This document shows, piece after piece, positions 1 through 13,500 of a DNA stretch of 64,000 nucleotides (positions are counted from its first letter, which is position 1; each line of letters begins with the position of its first letter). The DNA is from Tretioscincus oriximinensis (Eukaryota; Chordata; Lepidosauria; Squamata; Gymnophthalmidae). The translations under genes were made by a program, and so were the position numbers. Below the pieces are notes generated by a model that saw only the letters and a list, made by a program, of their open reading frames with translations, was not told the DNA's origin and ran no database searches. The stretch spans positions 1,882,133 to 1,946,132 of the forward strand of contig JAJVDF010000132.1 of assembly GCA_022410635.1 (NCBI GenBank), written 5' to 3'.

Positions 1-1187
1 CCTTGTGTTACCCCACATGAAACATTCTTCCAATTGGATGTGCAACCATTTATTACCACTCTTGGAGTATGATCACTAAGCCAGTTTTCAATCCATCTAA
101 CTGTTGTTTTGTCAATCCCATACTTGACCATTTTTTCAATAAGGATGGAATTAGATATTTTTTACTATATTATTTACTAAAGTCAAGATATACCACATCT
201 ACTGCATTTCCTTGATCAACCCATTTAGTAATTCTATCATAGAAAAAAATTAGATTAGTCTGGCATGACTTGTTTGTTACAAATCCATGTTGGCTCTGAT
301 TAATTACTGCATTCCTATCCAAGTGCTGCTTTATAACTTGTTCAAGGAGCTTTCCTGGTATTGAAGTCAGAGTCACAGGTCTATAGTTTCCTGGTTCCAC
401 CTTGTTACCCTTTTTAATGATAGGAACATTTGCCCTTCTCCATTCTGCTGGGACTTCTCCTGTTGTCCATTAATTTTCAAAGATCACTGCAAGTGGTTCT
501 GCTATTACTTCTGCTAGTTCCTGGGAAGTACCCTGGATGTGGTTCATCTGGGCCTGGAGATTTGAATTCATTTAAAGTAGCTAAGAGTTCCCTCACCTTT
601 TCTCTGTCTATTAAGTGTTTTGATTCTTTTGTTCCTTCAATAGCAGAATGAAGGCCAGCTGTTGTTGTACATCCTTTTTCAGAAAAAACAGTTGCAAAAT
701 AAGTGTTCAGAAGTTCAGCTTTCTCAGTATTGTTTTTGATCATTTCACCATTTTCCCTCTGTAGAACTCCTATAGCATCTTTAGCTTTTCTTTTTTCTTT
801 TGAAGTACCCCCAAAACCCTTGATTATTGCTTTTTACATGCCTTGCAAAACTCAGATCATATTCAGCTTTAGCTTTTCTGACACTTGCCCTACAATTACT
901 GCAGACTGCCTTATATTCTTCCTTAGAAATGTCCCCCTTCTTCCATTTTATAAACAGTATTTTTTTTCCTTTTTAGTAAGTTATTAAGATTTGGGTTCGA
1001 CCACAGTGGTCTCCTTAGATACTTCCCGTGTTTTCTTCTTTGGGGAATTGTTAAAGATTGTGCTTCTAGAATCTCATTTCTCAAGATTTCCCATCCTTCT
1101 TGGACATTTCTTTCCTTTAAGACTTCCAACCATTGGATTCTTCCTACCCTCGGAGGAATTCCCTTGGAATTCTCTCAGAAAATCATA
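1..1187 (-). mobile_element. CR1-type LINE, partial (CR1-A group)
   Basis: The minus strand encodes CR1 pol fragments in order: a linker region (about 1129-923, VQEGWEILRNEILEAQS), the segment before the RT core (743-477, NTYFATVFSEKG and EFKSPGPDE), then RT (400-170, GNYRPVTLTSIPGKLLEQ and QHGFVTNKSCQTNL). The element runs off the left edge, so its 3' end is not visible. Stops and frame changes separate the pieces, so it is dead. It matches the plus-strand copy at 23641-26560 closely and keeps a linker stretch of about 340 bp that the other copy has lost. Confidence 0.92.
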
Positions 1188-1474
1188 GCAACTGCAGAGT
1201 AACGCAATTCACATTAACTCTGCACTGGCTACAATTTGCCTATAGTGAAAACATGTCCATGGGTTCTCCTGGATGCACATCGGGTCACTAGATGGAACAG
1301 AAATGGAAATCTTCCCCTGGCCAATCGTCATCAGGGAGAGAGCTTGTTTCCAGCTACTTTGCCTTCTACTCTGCCCTATTTGTTGCTCAAAAGTGATGTT
1401 CAAAAGGTTGTTCTCCCCTATAATGGAAAGTACCACGCCCAAGGATTGGGCCCACCGTTGTGAAGAGGTTCACT

Positions 1475-1593
1475 GCAGATCTCCTGCCATTGCTGCTGGC
1501 TTTTGTTAGTAGTAGGATTTTCTTGCCACTACCCCAGCACAATAAATTCAAACTGCTATCAAAAGCCAACGGCAGGAATGGCAGGAGATCTGC
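1475..1593. repeat. Inverted repeat able to form a long hairpin
   Basis: Left arm 1475-1505 (begins GCAGATCTCCTGCCATT) is nearly the reverse complement of right arm 1560-1593 (ends AATGGCAGGAGATCTGC). The arms are about 31-34 bp with a few mismatches and gaps, and the loop is about 54 bp. This could be the core of a palindromic MITE or a local inverted duplication. No coding role is visible. Confidence 0.75.
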
Positions 1594-4261
1594 AACGATT
1601 TCTCTCTCCCACCTAGGTTTTAAGCAAGTAGGAACTTGCCCCAAACCATTTTTTTATTATTAAAAAAAGCCCTTGCCACCTGTGCATGCTCTGCAAGTGC
1701 TCAGNTGAGCTTCCATTCCTCCCCTGTGTTGTGCATCTGCTGAAATGCCCCAGTTCTCTCCACCCCCGCCAATTGGGATGGGGTCTCTCTTGAATTGCGA
1801 ATCATATCAGAGAGGGTGCAGTGAGTGCAAAATAGATGTGACATGGTGTCCTTTTGACCATTACAAAATAGAGGGCNTGAGCTGCTTCATTATGGACCCT
1901 GTGTTCTTTCCAGACTATCTTCAAGAGTAGTTTAAGGTGGAGTATACGGCAATAACCCAACTAATGTAATTGAAATCAANGTTAAAATAAATGATGGGAA
2001 GTGAGAATATTCTGTAACCGAAGAACACAGTTATCCATAGCAACATAAAACTTTTACCAATCTATCAGTTCACATCCAGAAATCTAGACTGAGTCCACAT
2101 AGCTCCAATGGGATTTCCCTTTGAATCACTAATGACGCTCTCAAAGTACCTACTTATAAAAGTTGTTTTCCTAATGGCTGTCACTTGAAACAGGGAATTT
2201 CCGAAATGGATGTTTTATTTTCAGATGTGTCATTTGTAATTTCATGTATTCCATCAGGACAAAGCAGTGTTGAGATTAGATCCATCTTTCACATAGTTTG
2301 TGCATTTCATAGTGGTGACACTAAAACCTTCCCTTTTCCTGTACCTGCCAATACCACATATACAATTTTAAAATGCTAGTAGTTCTTAGAAGGTTTTGTT
2401 TATTAAATATTAATGTAATCTATGCTACAGCATATTAATGTTATCTATACATTAGATTAAATTTGTCCTAAAGAACTCATTGCTTGAAACTTCTAAATTT
2501 ACTGATCATAAACTGACCATACTGATTAAATTGTAATATTCTTTTTGCTCTATGTGCCAATAAGAGGTGAGGAAATAAGGCACATTTTATTCTAAATACA
2601 TTTAGGATATTTTAAAATTCTGTCTATCTATTGAAGAACTGTATTGATGACTAATTCTATATGACCAAATAACTACATTTTATTGTTCACACATACTGTT
2701 CACGCAACATTTAAAATTTCTCTCTCTCTCTCTCTAACATGACACAACTTGCTTTGGGTGTTTTAAGGGCCACATAAATAATTACCAAATAATAAAAATG
2801 TCACTTGTTTGTTTTGGTAAGACATTTATTTCAGTTTTTTTTAATTAAAAAAAACCTTTAAAATATCCCATTCTTCCCAATAATTTTTAAACGGGCTCTA
2901 TGGACATTTTCTTCTTCTTCTGTGTACAGGTGTCCATATATAGGTTCTTTCATAGGAGAGAAACAATGGTTTTACATAGGTTTCTCCTCTAGATTGATCA
3001 GTCCTAAGTGGAAATTCAAGTCTCCTTGCTCTAGCCTTTCTGTGCCCTAGTTGAAATTGTAGGTCAAGAGCCCCCCCTCTCCACCCAAAAAGAAGACTAA
3101 AATGAGAAGACAAAGCAAAGTCTGGCAAAACCAAGTCACAGTGNCTCTATCGTTCGTGCCTGAAGAGTCACTTTCATTGCATTCTGATATAGCTACACGT
3201 GAACGTACTAGAAGGGNCTCTGTGCCGTATTTTGAATCTGGAAGTCTCTTTTTATCTAAGAATGTAAGAAATGCCCCTTTGTCATTTCTGTTTTGGAAGT
3301 AAAAAACCACCTGAACAAAGTTTACATCAACGTGGCATCAGCACACAGCTTGCTCTGCTTGTAGTTTCCTAGCAGCTGGCCTTTAGAGGCTCACTACCAG
3401 CTATTCCACAAATTTGTCCAACAGTTTTCTGAAACTACCAAAGTTGGTGTGAAATCACAACTGTTACCATGTAAACATTCAAGCTGCCGACAGTGAGAAC
3501 CCCATACGTTTTTCCTTTTCACAATAGGTGAAGTGTGGTTATGCAGTACAAGTAACAATGGACAGCAGGAAGGTTGCGTACAAATGTTTTCAAAGAATTT
3601 GCGACTCGACTTCATTTGCTTTTTTTCCATACAAAATACAGAAGTCTGTTTAACTAAGCTAAGTTTTGAAAAATATTTTTGAAGACTGCTGTAGATGAGA
3701 TTGGAATTTTTATTTGAGTGAAAATGCGATGTGGAAAGGGATCAGTTATTTTATTGGTTCTTCTGGCTCATGATCAATATGAGAAATGTTTGGGAGCCAG
3801 AGAACAAGAGCCGCTCCTGCTCTGATTGATTTTGTAATTTTATTGTGCTTTTAGACTTGCCAAAGGTTCTCTTGGGTCTGGAAAGGATGTGTCTCCTATG
3901 AAGAACTTTATGAACAAATGAAGCAATGATTATCTAAATATAAAGTACTTCACAGAGGGTAATAGAGATGGGTCTGTTACATAAATTATTTTTAATAATG
4001 CTGACTATTATTAAACAGTACAGCATGTTCAGCCTTTGTACATAGACCCTCTATAGATTAACTCTGCACAATAACNTCTTTCCCCATACGAAAACAGTGA
4101 GGAAGGTTGCCCTCACATGTAACATTTAGCCCATTTTACTCTGGAGATCTCTGGTGTGGGTTGTGGAGTGGGATGACGTAGATGTGTAACCTCACATAGA
4201 GGAGACTTATTAGTGAACTCTGTCCATGTGATATGGTAAAAGTGTATGTTGTTGGTTGTGA
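1594..4261. other. Intronic or intergenic sequence, no gene recognised
   Basis: AT-rich sequence with short low-complexity runs, including a TC run near 2718-2735. Open frames here are short and have no splice context or family resemblance that I can see. Confidence 0.6.
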
Positions 4262-4920
4262 TTTGCGCTGAAGCAGTAATGCCCTAAGAACCTGAGAAAA
4301 GCTTTTCTGGATGAAGTCGAAGGCTGGTTGTTCTCATAATCTTTTCTGGTAGCAAAGTCCATAGACAAATGGCCCTATGGGTAAAAAGCCTCTAAGTCTC
4401 CTGTCCATCAACTTCATAGAGTACCCTAATGTTCTGTGACAAAGTTCTTTTCTCTATCCAGCCTTTCCGGTACCATGATTTTGTATCTTTCAGTCCTATC
4501 ACCTCTTTATTGTCTTTCATGACTAACAAGACTAAAACATTGCAGTTTGAATCAAAAGGAGATGTTCCAGCCCTTGATCATTCTTATATTTTTGCACCTT
4601 ACCCAGTTCCACCATATTATTTCTGAGGCATAGGGAACCTGAATTGTGCATAATATTCTACATCTGGCCTCATCATAGATTTATAGAGGCACAATGATGC
4701 CTGCTGACATTTTTTGCTCCATAATTTATTCTTCTCCCCACTGCAGCTGAACACTGGTTTAGCTCCTCCCCAATAACTCTTTCCTGATTTGTCACAAAAA
4801 GCTCAGCCCCGCCCCCTTCACTTATGGAAGCAATTGGGGTTGAAGTGCATTTGCCACTTTGTTGTGAAAGCTGAAGCACATTTTCCCCTTCATTGCTCAC
4901 TGTTCCAATGTCAGCAGCTA
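4262..4920 (-). mobile_element. Old, degraded CR1 fragment (CR1-B-like)
   Basis: Word order matches the younger minus-strand CR1-B copies at 27838-28950 and 32742-34870. Examples are the GATTTATAGAGGCAC segment near 4677 (GATTTATAAAGAGGCA in the young copies) and GTTGAAGTGCATTTGCCACTT near 4840. Many substitutions and indels mark it as an old insertion. Both ends are approximate. Confidence 0.7.
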
Positions 4921-5365
4921 CTGAAAGTGATTGTAAACTAGTCCAGAGGGATTTCTTGATGTTATGAACTCCAATGCAGATATTTAAATCTATTTTGTTT
5001 GGTTATATAATGATATCTGTGAATGTGTGAAGCTTTTTTATTTTAATAGATTTTTTAGAAGAAAAATCAATACCTTGTCTTTGACCGATACTACTGAAGC
5101 AAAATACAATGCAAGTCATGCCTTGTATCTTCCTAATAGCCTAGTAGTTCCTTACAGAAGATGCAGATGATGTCTAACAGTCAGAGACTGTCATGACTGT
5201 TAAGACCCTCCTACAGTGATGGTATGACCAATTGAGTATTGGCAGTGGATCCTAAGGCATAGACCGTGCAATTTAGGAAAATATGCTTTTCCAGATTATG
5301 ACATCAGAGCTGAATCTTGAAATAGGCAGCGAGTTTTATTTTTATTTTAAGCAGCTGGGTCAACT

Positions 5366-6128
5366 TTATTCATAGAATCATAGAATCAGAGTTGGAANGA
5401 ACCTCCAGGGTCATAGAGTTCCAACCCCCTGCTCGATACAGGATTCATTAAACCATCCCAGACAGATGGCTGTCCATTCTCTGTTTGAAGACTTCCAGTG
5501 AAGGCGAACTCACCACCTCCTGTTGCAAACTGTTCCACTGGTTTATCACCCTTACTGTTAGAAAGTTTTTTTCTGATATCTAATCTAAATCTACTCCCTT
5601 GCAGTTTCATTCCATTGTTTCTAGTCCTTCCATGTGCTAATGAGAACAATGTTGATCCTTCTGCTCTGTGACAGCCTTCAGGTATTTGTAGGCAGCTATC
5701 AGGTCTCCTCTCAGTCTTCTCTTTTGCAGACTAAATATCCGCAGATCCCTTAACCGTTCCCCATAGGACCTCATAGTTTCCAGACCACTCACCATCCTTG
5801 TAACTCTCTTTTGTACTTGCTCCAGTTTATCAATGTCCTTTTTAAATTGGGGCCCCAGAACTGAACACAGGATTCCAAGTGTGGTCGTAGCAAAGTACTG
5901 TAGAGAGGAATAATTACTTCACGTGAGCACAATTCTATGCTCCTCTTGATACATCCCAGGATTGTGTTTGCCTTTTTTGCAGCTGCTTCACACTGTTGAC
6001 TCATGTTTAATCTGTGATCTACCAAAACACTCAGGTCCTTCTCACCTGTGTTGTTGTTCAGACGTATTCCTCCCATTCTATATGTGCTGTTTTCATTATT
6101 TTTGCTCCGTTATAGGATCCTTCATTTG
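5366..6128 (-). mobile_element. CR1-A LINE, 5'-truncated 3' part
   Basis: On the minus strand the element ends at 5366 in the CR1-A terminal repeat (GATTCTATGATTCTATG on that strand). Upstream it encodes the C-terminal half of the CR1 pol: LDIRKKLSNSKGDKPVEQF (from about 5570) and [21 protein letters not shown] (about 6040-5980). It breaks off near 6128, inside the RT thumb region. The neighbouring CR1-B fragment begins about 20 bp further on. Confidence 0.9.
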
Positions 6129-6149
6129 ACACAACTTCCTTTGGCACTA

Positions 6150-6600
6150 GAAGAGAACATAACATAATAAGAAGGGCCATACTGAATTTGGGCCAGAACC
6201 CATCTAGTCCAGCATTCTGTCTCATATAGAGGCCCACCATTTGCACCTGGGCAGTCTGAACAGAGGAAAGCAAAATATACTCCTGTTCATGACTCCCTGC
6301 AAATGGCATTTTGGGAGTCCTGCATGTTGCTCCATCCCAGAGGCAACATCCAGACATCCATCCTAGTACCCATTTATATGCTTGGTTTCCATAAACCAGT
6401 CTAGTCCTGTCTTGAAGCTATCCAAGCTGTTAGTTACCACCACATCTTCAGGAAGTCAATTCCACAGGCCAATGACCCTCTGGGTGAAAAAATACTTTGT
6501 CTGTTCTCACTTTTCTGCCCATCAGTTTCAAGGAAGGTCCTCTGGTCCTAGGGTTGTGTGATAGAGAAAACATTTTTCCCTATTCACGCTATCATCTAGA
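6150..6600 (-). mobile_element. CR1-B LINE, 3' fragment
   Basis: The minus-strand 3' end lies near 6150, with a degenerate form of the TTCTTATGTTCTTATG tail. The next 450 bp match the common 3' part of CR1-B, including the segment encoding CLWDGATCRTPKMPFAGSHEQ. It lies directly next to the CR1-A fragment at 5366-6128. Confidence 0.85.
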
Positions 6601-9600
6601 GAAGATCTTCTTGCCATGGGCATGCTGATTTTCTACCGTTTGATCACAGAATCTGACAAGATGACGTCTTTTATGAAAGTTTCTCACCTCTAGTCCTGTC
6701 GTCATATTGAATAAGGAGTCTTCTGCCCAGTGTAGATGAATAAAGAGCCTACCTCATATGTTGGGTGGATATTGATAAGTTCATTTCAGAGTGGCTTGAA
6801 ATGCTGTCTTTCCGCTACTGGGGAGACTACCCTTTTGAAGATAATTTTTACACATCAGTCCTTTTTCAAAATGTTTATATAATGGCTGGAATTCTGTGTG
6901 GACACCTGGGCGGAGGCACAGCAGGAAACACCCAGAAGTCTCATTTTCAGGGCATAGAGGAATCATTTGAGGTGGCAGTCTGAGGTGCCTGCGGAGATTA
7001 TGGAAAATAGCATTTTGCACAACCTATGACTAGGATGGTGATGTGCCCACAAACATGGTGGTGAAGTCAGCACAAGGCCTGGTCACATGTAGAGACATGA
7101 AGTCAAAGGAGTCAGAGGTGAGGCTAACATTACATTTATCCNCTGATGGGTTTTACAAATGAGAGAGTGTAATATATAGAACTCCTTTCTGTATTTTGAC
7201 AACCCATAGCTATAACAACTTTTGATATCTAGTATACAAGCATATGCATACTTCCAGCTGGCAGATCCAGAAAACAGTTGATCAACTGGCCTAGCTTGTA
7301 CAAATCAAATTACAGTCACTTCCAGATAGCCCAGGTTGGTGAAGGAATTCAATAAATAATTCTCTGTAGCAGAAACATGACAAAAAATCCCCTTTTCCTC
7401 CTCCTTTGCACTGAGCTCTCTTTTGGCATCTTTATCCCCTAAAGTATGTAATGGGTTTTTGCTTTCTCACACTGGTTAGATCAAACACCTGCTCTCCGAA
7501 TTGCTCTTGCCTCCCAAAGCTGTCAGTTGACACACAAATATACAGACCTTTTGAAAGAGCATATTTTGACCTTATTGCAAGCAGATGTACCTGAATCTTA
7601 ACACTGGAGGAGCAAAGGGAAAACTTTTATCATACTTGTATTTGGATGCTTAAGAAGTCAGATGTGGTTCAAACCTATTCTACAACCTTAAACGATTTGG
7701 AGGTGACACATGTCAGTGGAATAGAATGGGCTGTATTAAGCTGAGTTATTCTTTTGAGGCTTAATATATGACATATATGGCAGCAGAATTGAAGGACATT
7801 TTTTCAGCAATTTAAATTAGTTGGTGAGAGGAAAAAAGGACTTTGATCCTTTTTCTACCTACCTTTTTGGCAGGTCTTTTCATTTTCTTAATGCAGCTCT
7901 GGTGTTGAGTTAGATAAAGANCAGGCTTCCTGTTGCCAAGTGCCTGGGAGTCAGTCTTATGCAAGGGAAGGTTTCTCTGCATGACACCAGCAAAATGACT
8001 CCAGGGAATGGGATCATGGAGACCATTTTATAATGGTTGCTCTAGTGTTTTTGGTAATAAACTAGATTATCACTCCACTAGGAGGGTAGCTGTTCAGCCA
8101 ATGGGGTAGATGAAGCCTGATTCCATTTCACACGTCCAGCAAAAATACCCCTAGTGACCACCGTTAAATGCCAGGAACTTTGCTTCTGATTTCCTTAGCA
8201 AATGGATCGTGGCCATCAGCCACTACTCTCATATTGGTTTGAATTCAGGCTAAAGCCAACTCCAAATAGCACTCAAATGTGCACTATATAGATGTTGTGA
8301 TGTAGCAACTTACCACGTAGCCACCTATAGCCTTCAAAGATGATCAGTAAGAAATTCCAGAGCCCTGGGAAGTGCCATGAAGTAGCATTCAGATTCTGAG
8401 GCCACAGTATTTTAAAAAATGTAGTGCATGCCATCTTCAGGGGAATGAAGCCTTTTCATCGTGACGATGTTGTTACTGAGAAACTGTTGATATTGGCAAT
8501 AGTTCTCAGTGTTTCCCCTGCCATATACTGGTAGCAACACTAAGGCAGTAATACAGATGCATCCTGTCAGCACTGCTGNTACTAAAGACTTAAGGACTGG
8601 CTTTGACTCACCACCTTAGATCCTCTCAGATAGCAAAAACAGGAATCCGATGGGAATTTTATAGGGTGCCCCTCATGGTTATTACGCTATGGTCAGCTTA
8701 GTTGTTTGCAAGCTGTGCAGATTTGACCTGTATTACGCAGAGGAATTAACATGGGAGGAGGAACGGGTCAATTAGGACATTTCAGCAGGATCTCAGGCAA
8801 CAGTGTAGCAGCCCCAGAGTTTTCCACTGAGGATTAATAGTAAACATATTGATTTTTATGATATGACAGAAGCAGATTTAATGAGATACTTAAAAAAAGA
8901 AAAGAAGCTAACATACACTTAGCAGGATGTAGATCCTTGTTGTCAACAGTATTCATAAACTTGGACCAAACATAAAACCATGTATAATATGAAATATGAA
9001 AATATAGACAAATCAGAGCATAGAGCATANATTTTAAATATCCTTGAGTATTTAGACTTTTGCTATCTGCCATTTGCATATTGCAAATTATCATTATGTG
9101 TATTTGGTTACTTGGACTTTTTAGATTGGTGTGTATGTGTGTATGTGCTCGTGTGATTTATTAAAGTTCCTAACATTGGTCAAGACAGAGTCCTGTTCTT
9201 GTTTGCACTTCCAGATTTACACTTCTGAGTTGTGGGAGCAGAACTAATTTTGCACCTTTCAGAGAAAAGATATAAAATGCAGCATAACGGCAGAAAAATG
9301 CAGTGGCTTGTAGGCAAGAATAGGCCACCAAATTAGATGCTGGAAATAAATATAATACAAAATTTAACATTATAAATACTAGTTCTTTGTCAGATTCATT
9401 TTCTTTTCATAGTTATGCAACACAGTATATCATATCATAAAACCTAGCAAGAGGCTTTATAACACTAGCCCCGTTTTCCATTTCTTACATCTGGTCAAAG
9501 TGCTGTTGTAGTCAGGTTCACAATGTAGATACATTTGACACATAAACTTCATTCAATGTGATTCCTGCAGTCCATCCTCTAAAAGCCTAGAATTGAATGA

Positions 9601-10526
9601 TTGGCTCTTCTTCTTTAGGGCACTAACCGGCAAAGGTGCCTTTCTGAGAAGAGGCACCCTCAGGGTTTGATATCACAGACTTTCCTTTGGTACCTTTTTC
9701 CTGTTCCGGAAGAACAGAATGGGAACAAAAGTGATCCAGTGCTCTCCTATAGGTTGCATATAAATAAAGCTTTAGTTTATAATGCACTGATGAAGTATAG
9801 TCAAATAAACAGAAGTGACAGAGAGCAGAAAGGGTGTACAGATTTAAGCTTTGGACAATCTCCTTGTTAAATTGTCATGACTACATTGTGGGCTTAAAGT
9901 ACTATGGGCATCAGCTTTCAAAATGTTGGCATTCCTAGTGGACGAGTTTCATTTAGATTTTTTGGATTTTTATTTTAAAGAGCTGTTGGTGAATCTATGG
10001 AAAGAAATGGCATCAAAAGAAAGAGAGNTATCCAGTCGCACTCACAGGTTGCNAGCTTCNTTAGCAGCAGGAATGGAAGTATGGAAGGAAGAGAGACAGT
10101 GAGGGAAGGGTGCGGAGGGAAAATTAGTCATTGAGTTTAAGCCTCCGACTGATTGGAAAATAAAGGTTTTAAATGTAACAATTATATAATGATTTTTATA
10201 TAAAGAAAATTTTAAAAAGAAACTTAGTACAATAACTGGAACATGAAAGGAATGATTTGATGATCAAGTCACTGATACTGTTAGCTTACTACTTTTGTAT
10301 AACGTAAACATATAACAGATTGTCCGACTGTATGATCCTGAAAATAAAAACGGAGAATAAATGCTATTAAGCTGCAATGTGAGGTTGAAGTCATAATATA
10401 TCGTAACAAAAAGATTTAGCCCTAATAAGTATAATATAAGTAGGACAGCTGAGTGCATCAGCTTTCAATTTTATTACTTTTGCTAAGAAATTAATTAGTG
10501 AGCAACAGGCAAACTTGGCAGTCATA
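6601..10526. other. Intron-like unique sequence, no gene recognised
   Basis: Nearly 4 kb of AT-rich sequence without a repeat family or exon that I can name. Short open frames (for example 6765-6983 +, 8834-9094 -) have no splice sites in phase and no family resemblance. I looked for the exon just upstream of 14335 expected from mammalian centlein and did not find a convincing match. Confidence 0.5.
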
Positions 10527-10558
10527 AGAATAAAACATCTATCATTCATGATTTAATA

Positions 10559-13500
10559 TTGGATGAAGGGGCTGACCTGGCATGTATTACTGAGACCTGG
10601 GTGGACGAACTTGGTGGGCCTAATCTTACCCAGCTCTGTCCCCCAGGTTATTCAGTTCAGCACTGTTCTAGACCAGTGAGAAGGGGAGGGGGTGTTGCTG
10701 TGGTCCACAAATCATACATCTCTCTCACCAGGTGNCCAATTCGCTCTGCTTCTGGATTTGAGGGACTGTTCCTGTTGTTGGGCAAAAGAGATAGAATAGG
10801 AATGCTGCTGGTGTACCGGTCACCCCGCTGCCCAGCAGCATCCCTAGCTGAGTTGGCAGAGGTGGTCTCTGATGTGGTGTTGGAGGCTCCTANCACCGTG
10901 GTGCTGGNGGACTTCAACATCCATGCAGAGGCTATCCTCACTGGTCCTGCTCAGCTCTTCATGGCCTCCATGACAACCATGGGGCTATCTCAATGTGTTA
11001 CTGGCCCAACTCACAAAGCAGGACATACTCTTGATCTGGTTTTTTCCACAGAGCGAACTGGTGATGATCCGTTGATAGGAGGGCTCACGGTAAGCCCATT
11101 GTCATGGACGGATCACTCCCTGGTGAGATTTGGACTTGCAGCGACTGCTTTCCTCTGCAAGGATGAGAGACCCATTCAGATGGTCCACCCCCGGAGACTT
11201 ATGGATTCTNGGCGATTCCTGAATGCTCTGGGGTATTTCCCGGTTGGCATGGATGGCGCTCCTGTCGAGGCTCTGGTCTCTCTCTGGAATCGGGAGTTGA
11301 CCCGGGCTATCGACACGATCGCTCCCAAGTGCCCTCGGCATATCTGTGGAGTCCGTANAGCANCCTGGTATTCTGGNGAGTTAAGGATGATGAAACAGAA
11401 AGGCCGACGGCTGGAGCGCAGGTGGTGCAAATCCCAACAAGAGTNTGACNGAACACGGGTTAGAGCACATTATCGTGCCTACCAGGTGGCGGTGGTGGCA
11501 GCGAAAAGGAATTATTTCTCTGTTACCATTGCGTCNTCAAGTAGCCGTCCAGCAGAGCTCTTTCGGGTGNTGAATGGCCTGATAAGATNTAGCCCAGGAC
11601 ATCAAGGGCAAAGGCCATCCAATAGCTGCTGTGANAAATTTGCAAGGCACNTTGAGAACAAANTCACTCAGATTCGTGAGAGATTAGATGCCACACTTGT
11701 GAATAGCCCAGAGGAGGTGTCCAGAGAACTGTCTGGTCCAGTTATNNNNNNNNNNNNNNNNNNNNNNNNNNNNNNNNNNNNNNNNNNNNNNNNNNNNNNN
11801 NNNNNNNNNNNNNNNNNNNNNNNNNNNNNNNNNNNNNNNNNNNNNNNNNNNNNNNNNNNNNNNNNNNNNNNNNNNNNNNNNNNNNNNNNNNNNNNNNNNN
11901 NNNNNNNNNNNNNNNNNNNNNNNNNNNNNNNNNNNNNNNNNNNNNNNNNNNNNNNNNNNNNNNNNNNNNNNNNNNNNNNNNNNNNNNNNNNNNNNNNNNN
12001 NNNNNNNNNNNNNNNNNNNNNNNNNNNNNNNNNNNNNNNNNNNNNNNNNNNNNNNNNNNNNNNNNNNNNNNNNNNNNNNNNNNNNNNNNNNNNNNNNNNN
12101 NNNNNNNNNNNNNNNNNNNNNNNNNNNNNNNNNNNNNNNNNNNNNNNNNNNNNNNNNNNNNNNNNNNNNNNNNNNNNNNNNNNNNNNNNNNNNNNNNNNN
12201 NNNNNNNNNNNNNNNNNNNNNNNNNNNNNNNNNNNNNNNNNNNNNNNNNNNNNNNNNNNNNNNNNNNNNNNNNNNNNNNNNNNNNNNNNNNNNNNNNNNN
12301 NNNNNNNNNNNNNNNNNNNNNNNNNNNNNNNNNNNNNNNNNNNNNNNNNNNNNNNNNNNNNNNNNNNNNNNNNNNNNNNNNNNNNNNNNNNNNNNNNNNN
12401 NNNNNNNNNNNNNNNNNNNNNNNNNNNNNNNNNNNNNNNNNNNNNNNNNNNNNNNNNNNNNNNNNNNNNNNNNNNNNNNNNNNNNNNNNNNNNNNNNNNN
12501 NNNNNNNNNNNNNNNNNNNNNNNNNNNNNNNNNNNNNNNNNNNNNNNNNNNNNNNNNNNNNNNNNNNNNNNNNNNNNNNNNNNNNNNNNNNNNNNNNNNN
12601 NNNNNNNNNNNNNNNNNNNNNGGGTTCCTCAGGGGTCGATCCTCTCCCCCATGCTGTTCAACATCTATATGAAGCCGCTGGGAGAGGTCATCAGGAGATT
12701 TGGAGTAAAGTGCCATCAATATGCAGATGACACTCAGCTCTATCTCTCTGTTCCATCTGAATCAGGAGAGGCGGTTGAAGTGCTTGACAGGTGCCTGGAG
12801 GCAGTGATGGGCTGGATGGGGGACAATAAATTGAAGCAGAATCCAGACAAGACGGAGGTGCTGTGTGTTGGAGCATCCCGGGTTCATGAAGTGGGGAGGC
12901 ACCCTGTCCTTGGTGGGGTAGAATTACCCTATAAGGGACGGGTGCGAAATCTTGGGGTGCTTCTGGACTCTGCACTGACACTTGAAAATCAGGTGGAGGC
13001 AGTGGCCAGGAGTGCCTATTTCCAGTTACGTCTGGTTCGCCAGTTACGGCCACTTCTGAACAGGGATGATCTAGCCACAGTAATCCATGCTCTGGTAACT
13101 TCCAGATTGGACTATTGTAATGCGCTCTATATGGGGCTGCCCTTGAAAACGGTTCGGAAGCTACAGCTGGTGCAGAATTCAGCTGCTAGACTGCTGACAG
13201 GGACAGCTGGCCGGACACACATCACACCGGTCTTGAAAGAGCTGCACTGGCTGCCCATTCGCTACCGAGCCCAATTCAAGGTTTTGACTTTAACTTACAA
13301 GGCCCTAAATAACTTGGGCCCCAAATATCTAAAGGAANGCCTTCTNCCATACCAACCTGCCCGTGCCTTAAGATCTGCAGGAGANGCCCTCCTGGTTGTA
13401 CCACCCCTTTCAACAGCCAGTGGAGTGGGAACCCGGGTTAGGGCCTTCTCAGTGGTTGCCCCTTGTCTTTGGAACAGTCTCCCCCTCGAGGTGCGTCTAT

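Noticed and set aside
12691..13053. Minus-strand frames opposite the L2 pol (also 10657-10941, 36940-37293 and 38739-39032)
   Set aside because: They are shadows of the LINE coding strand.
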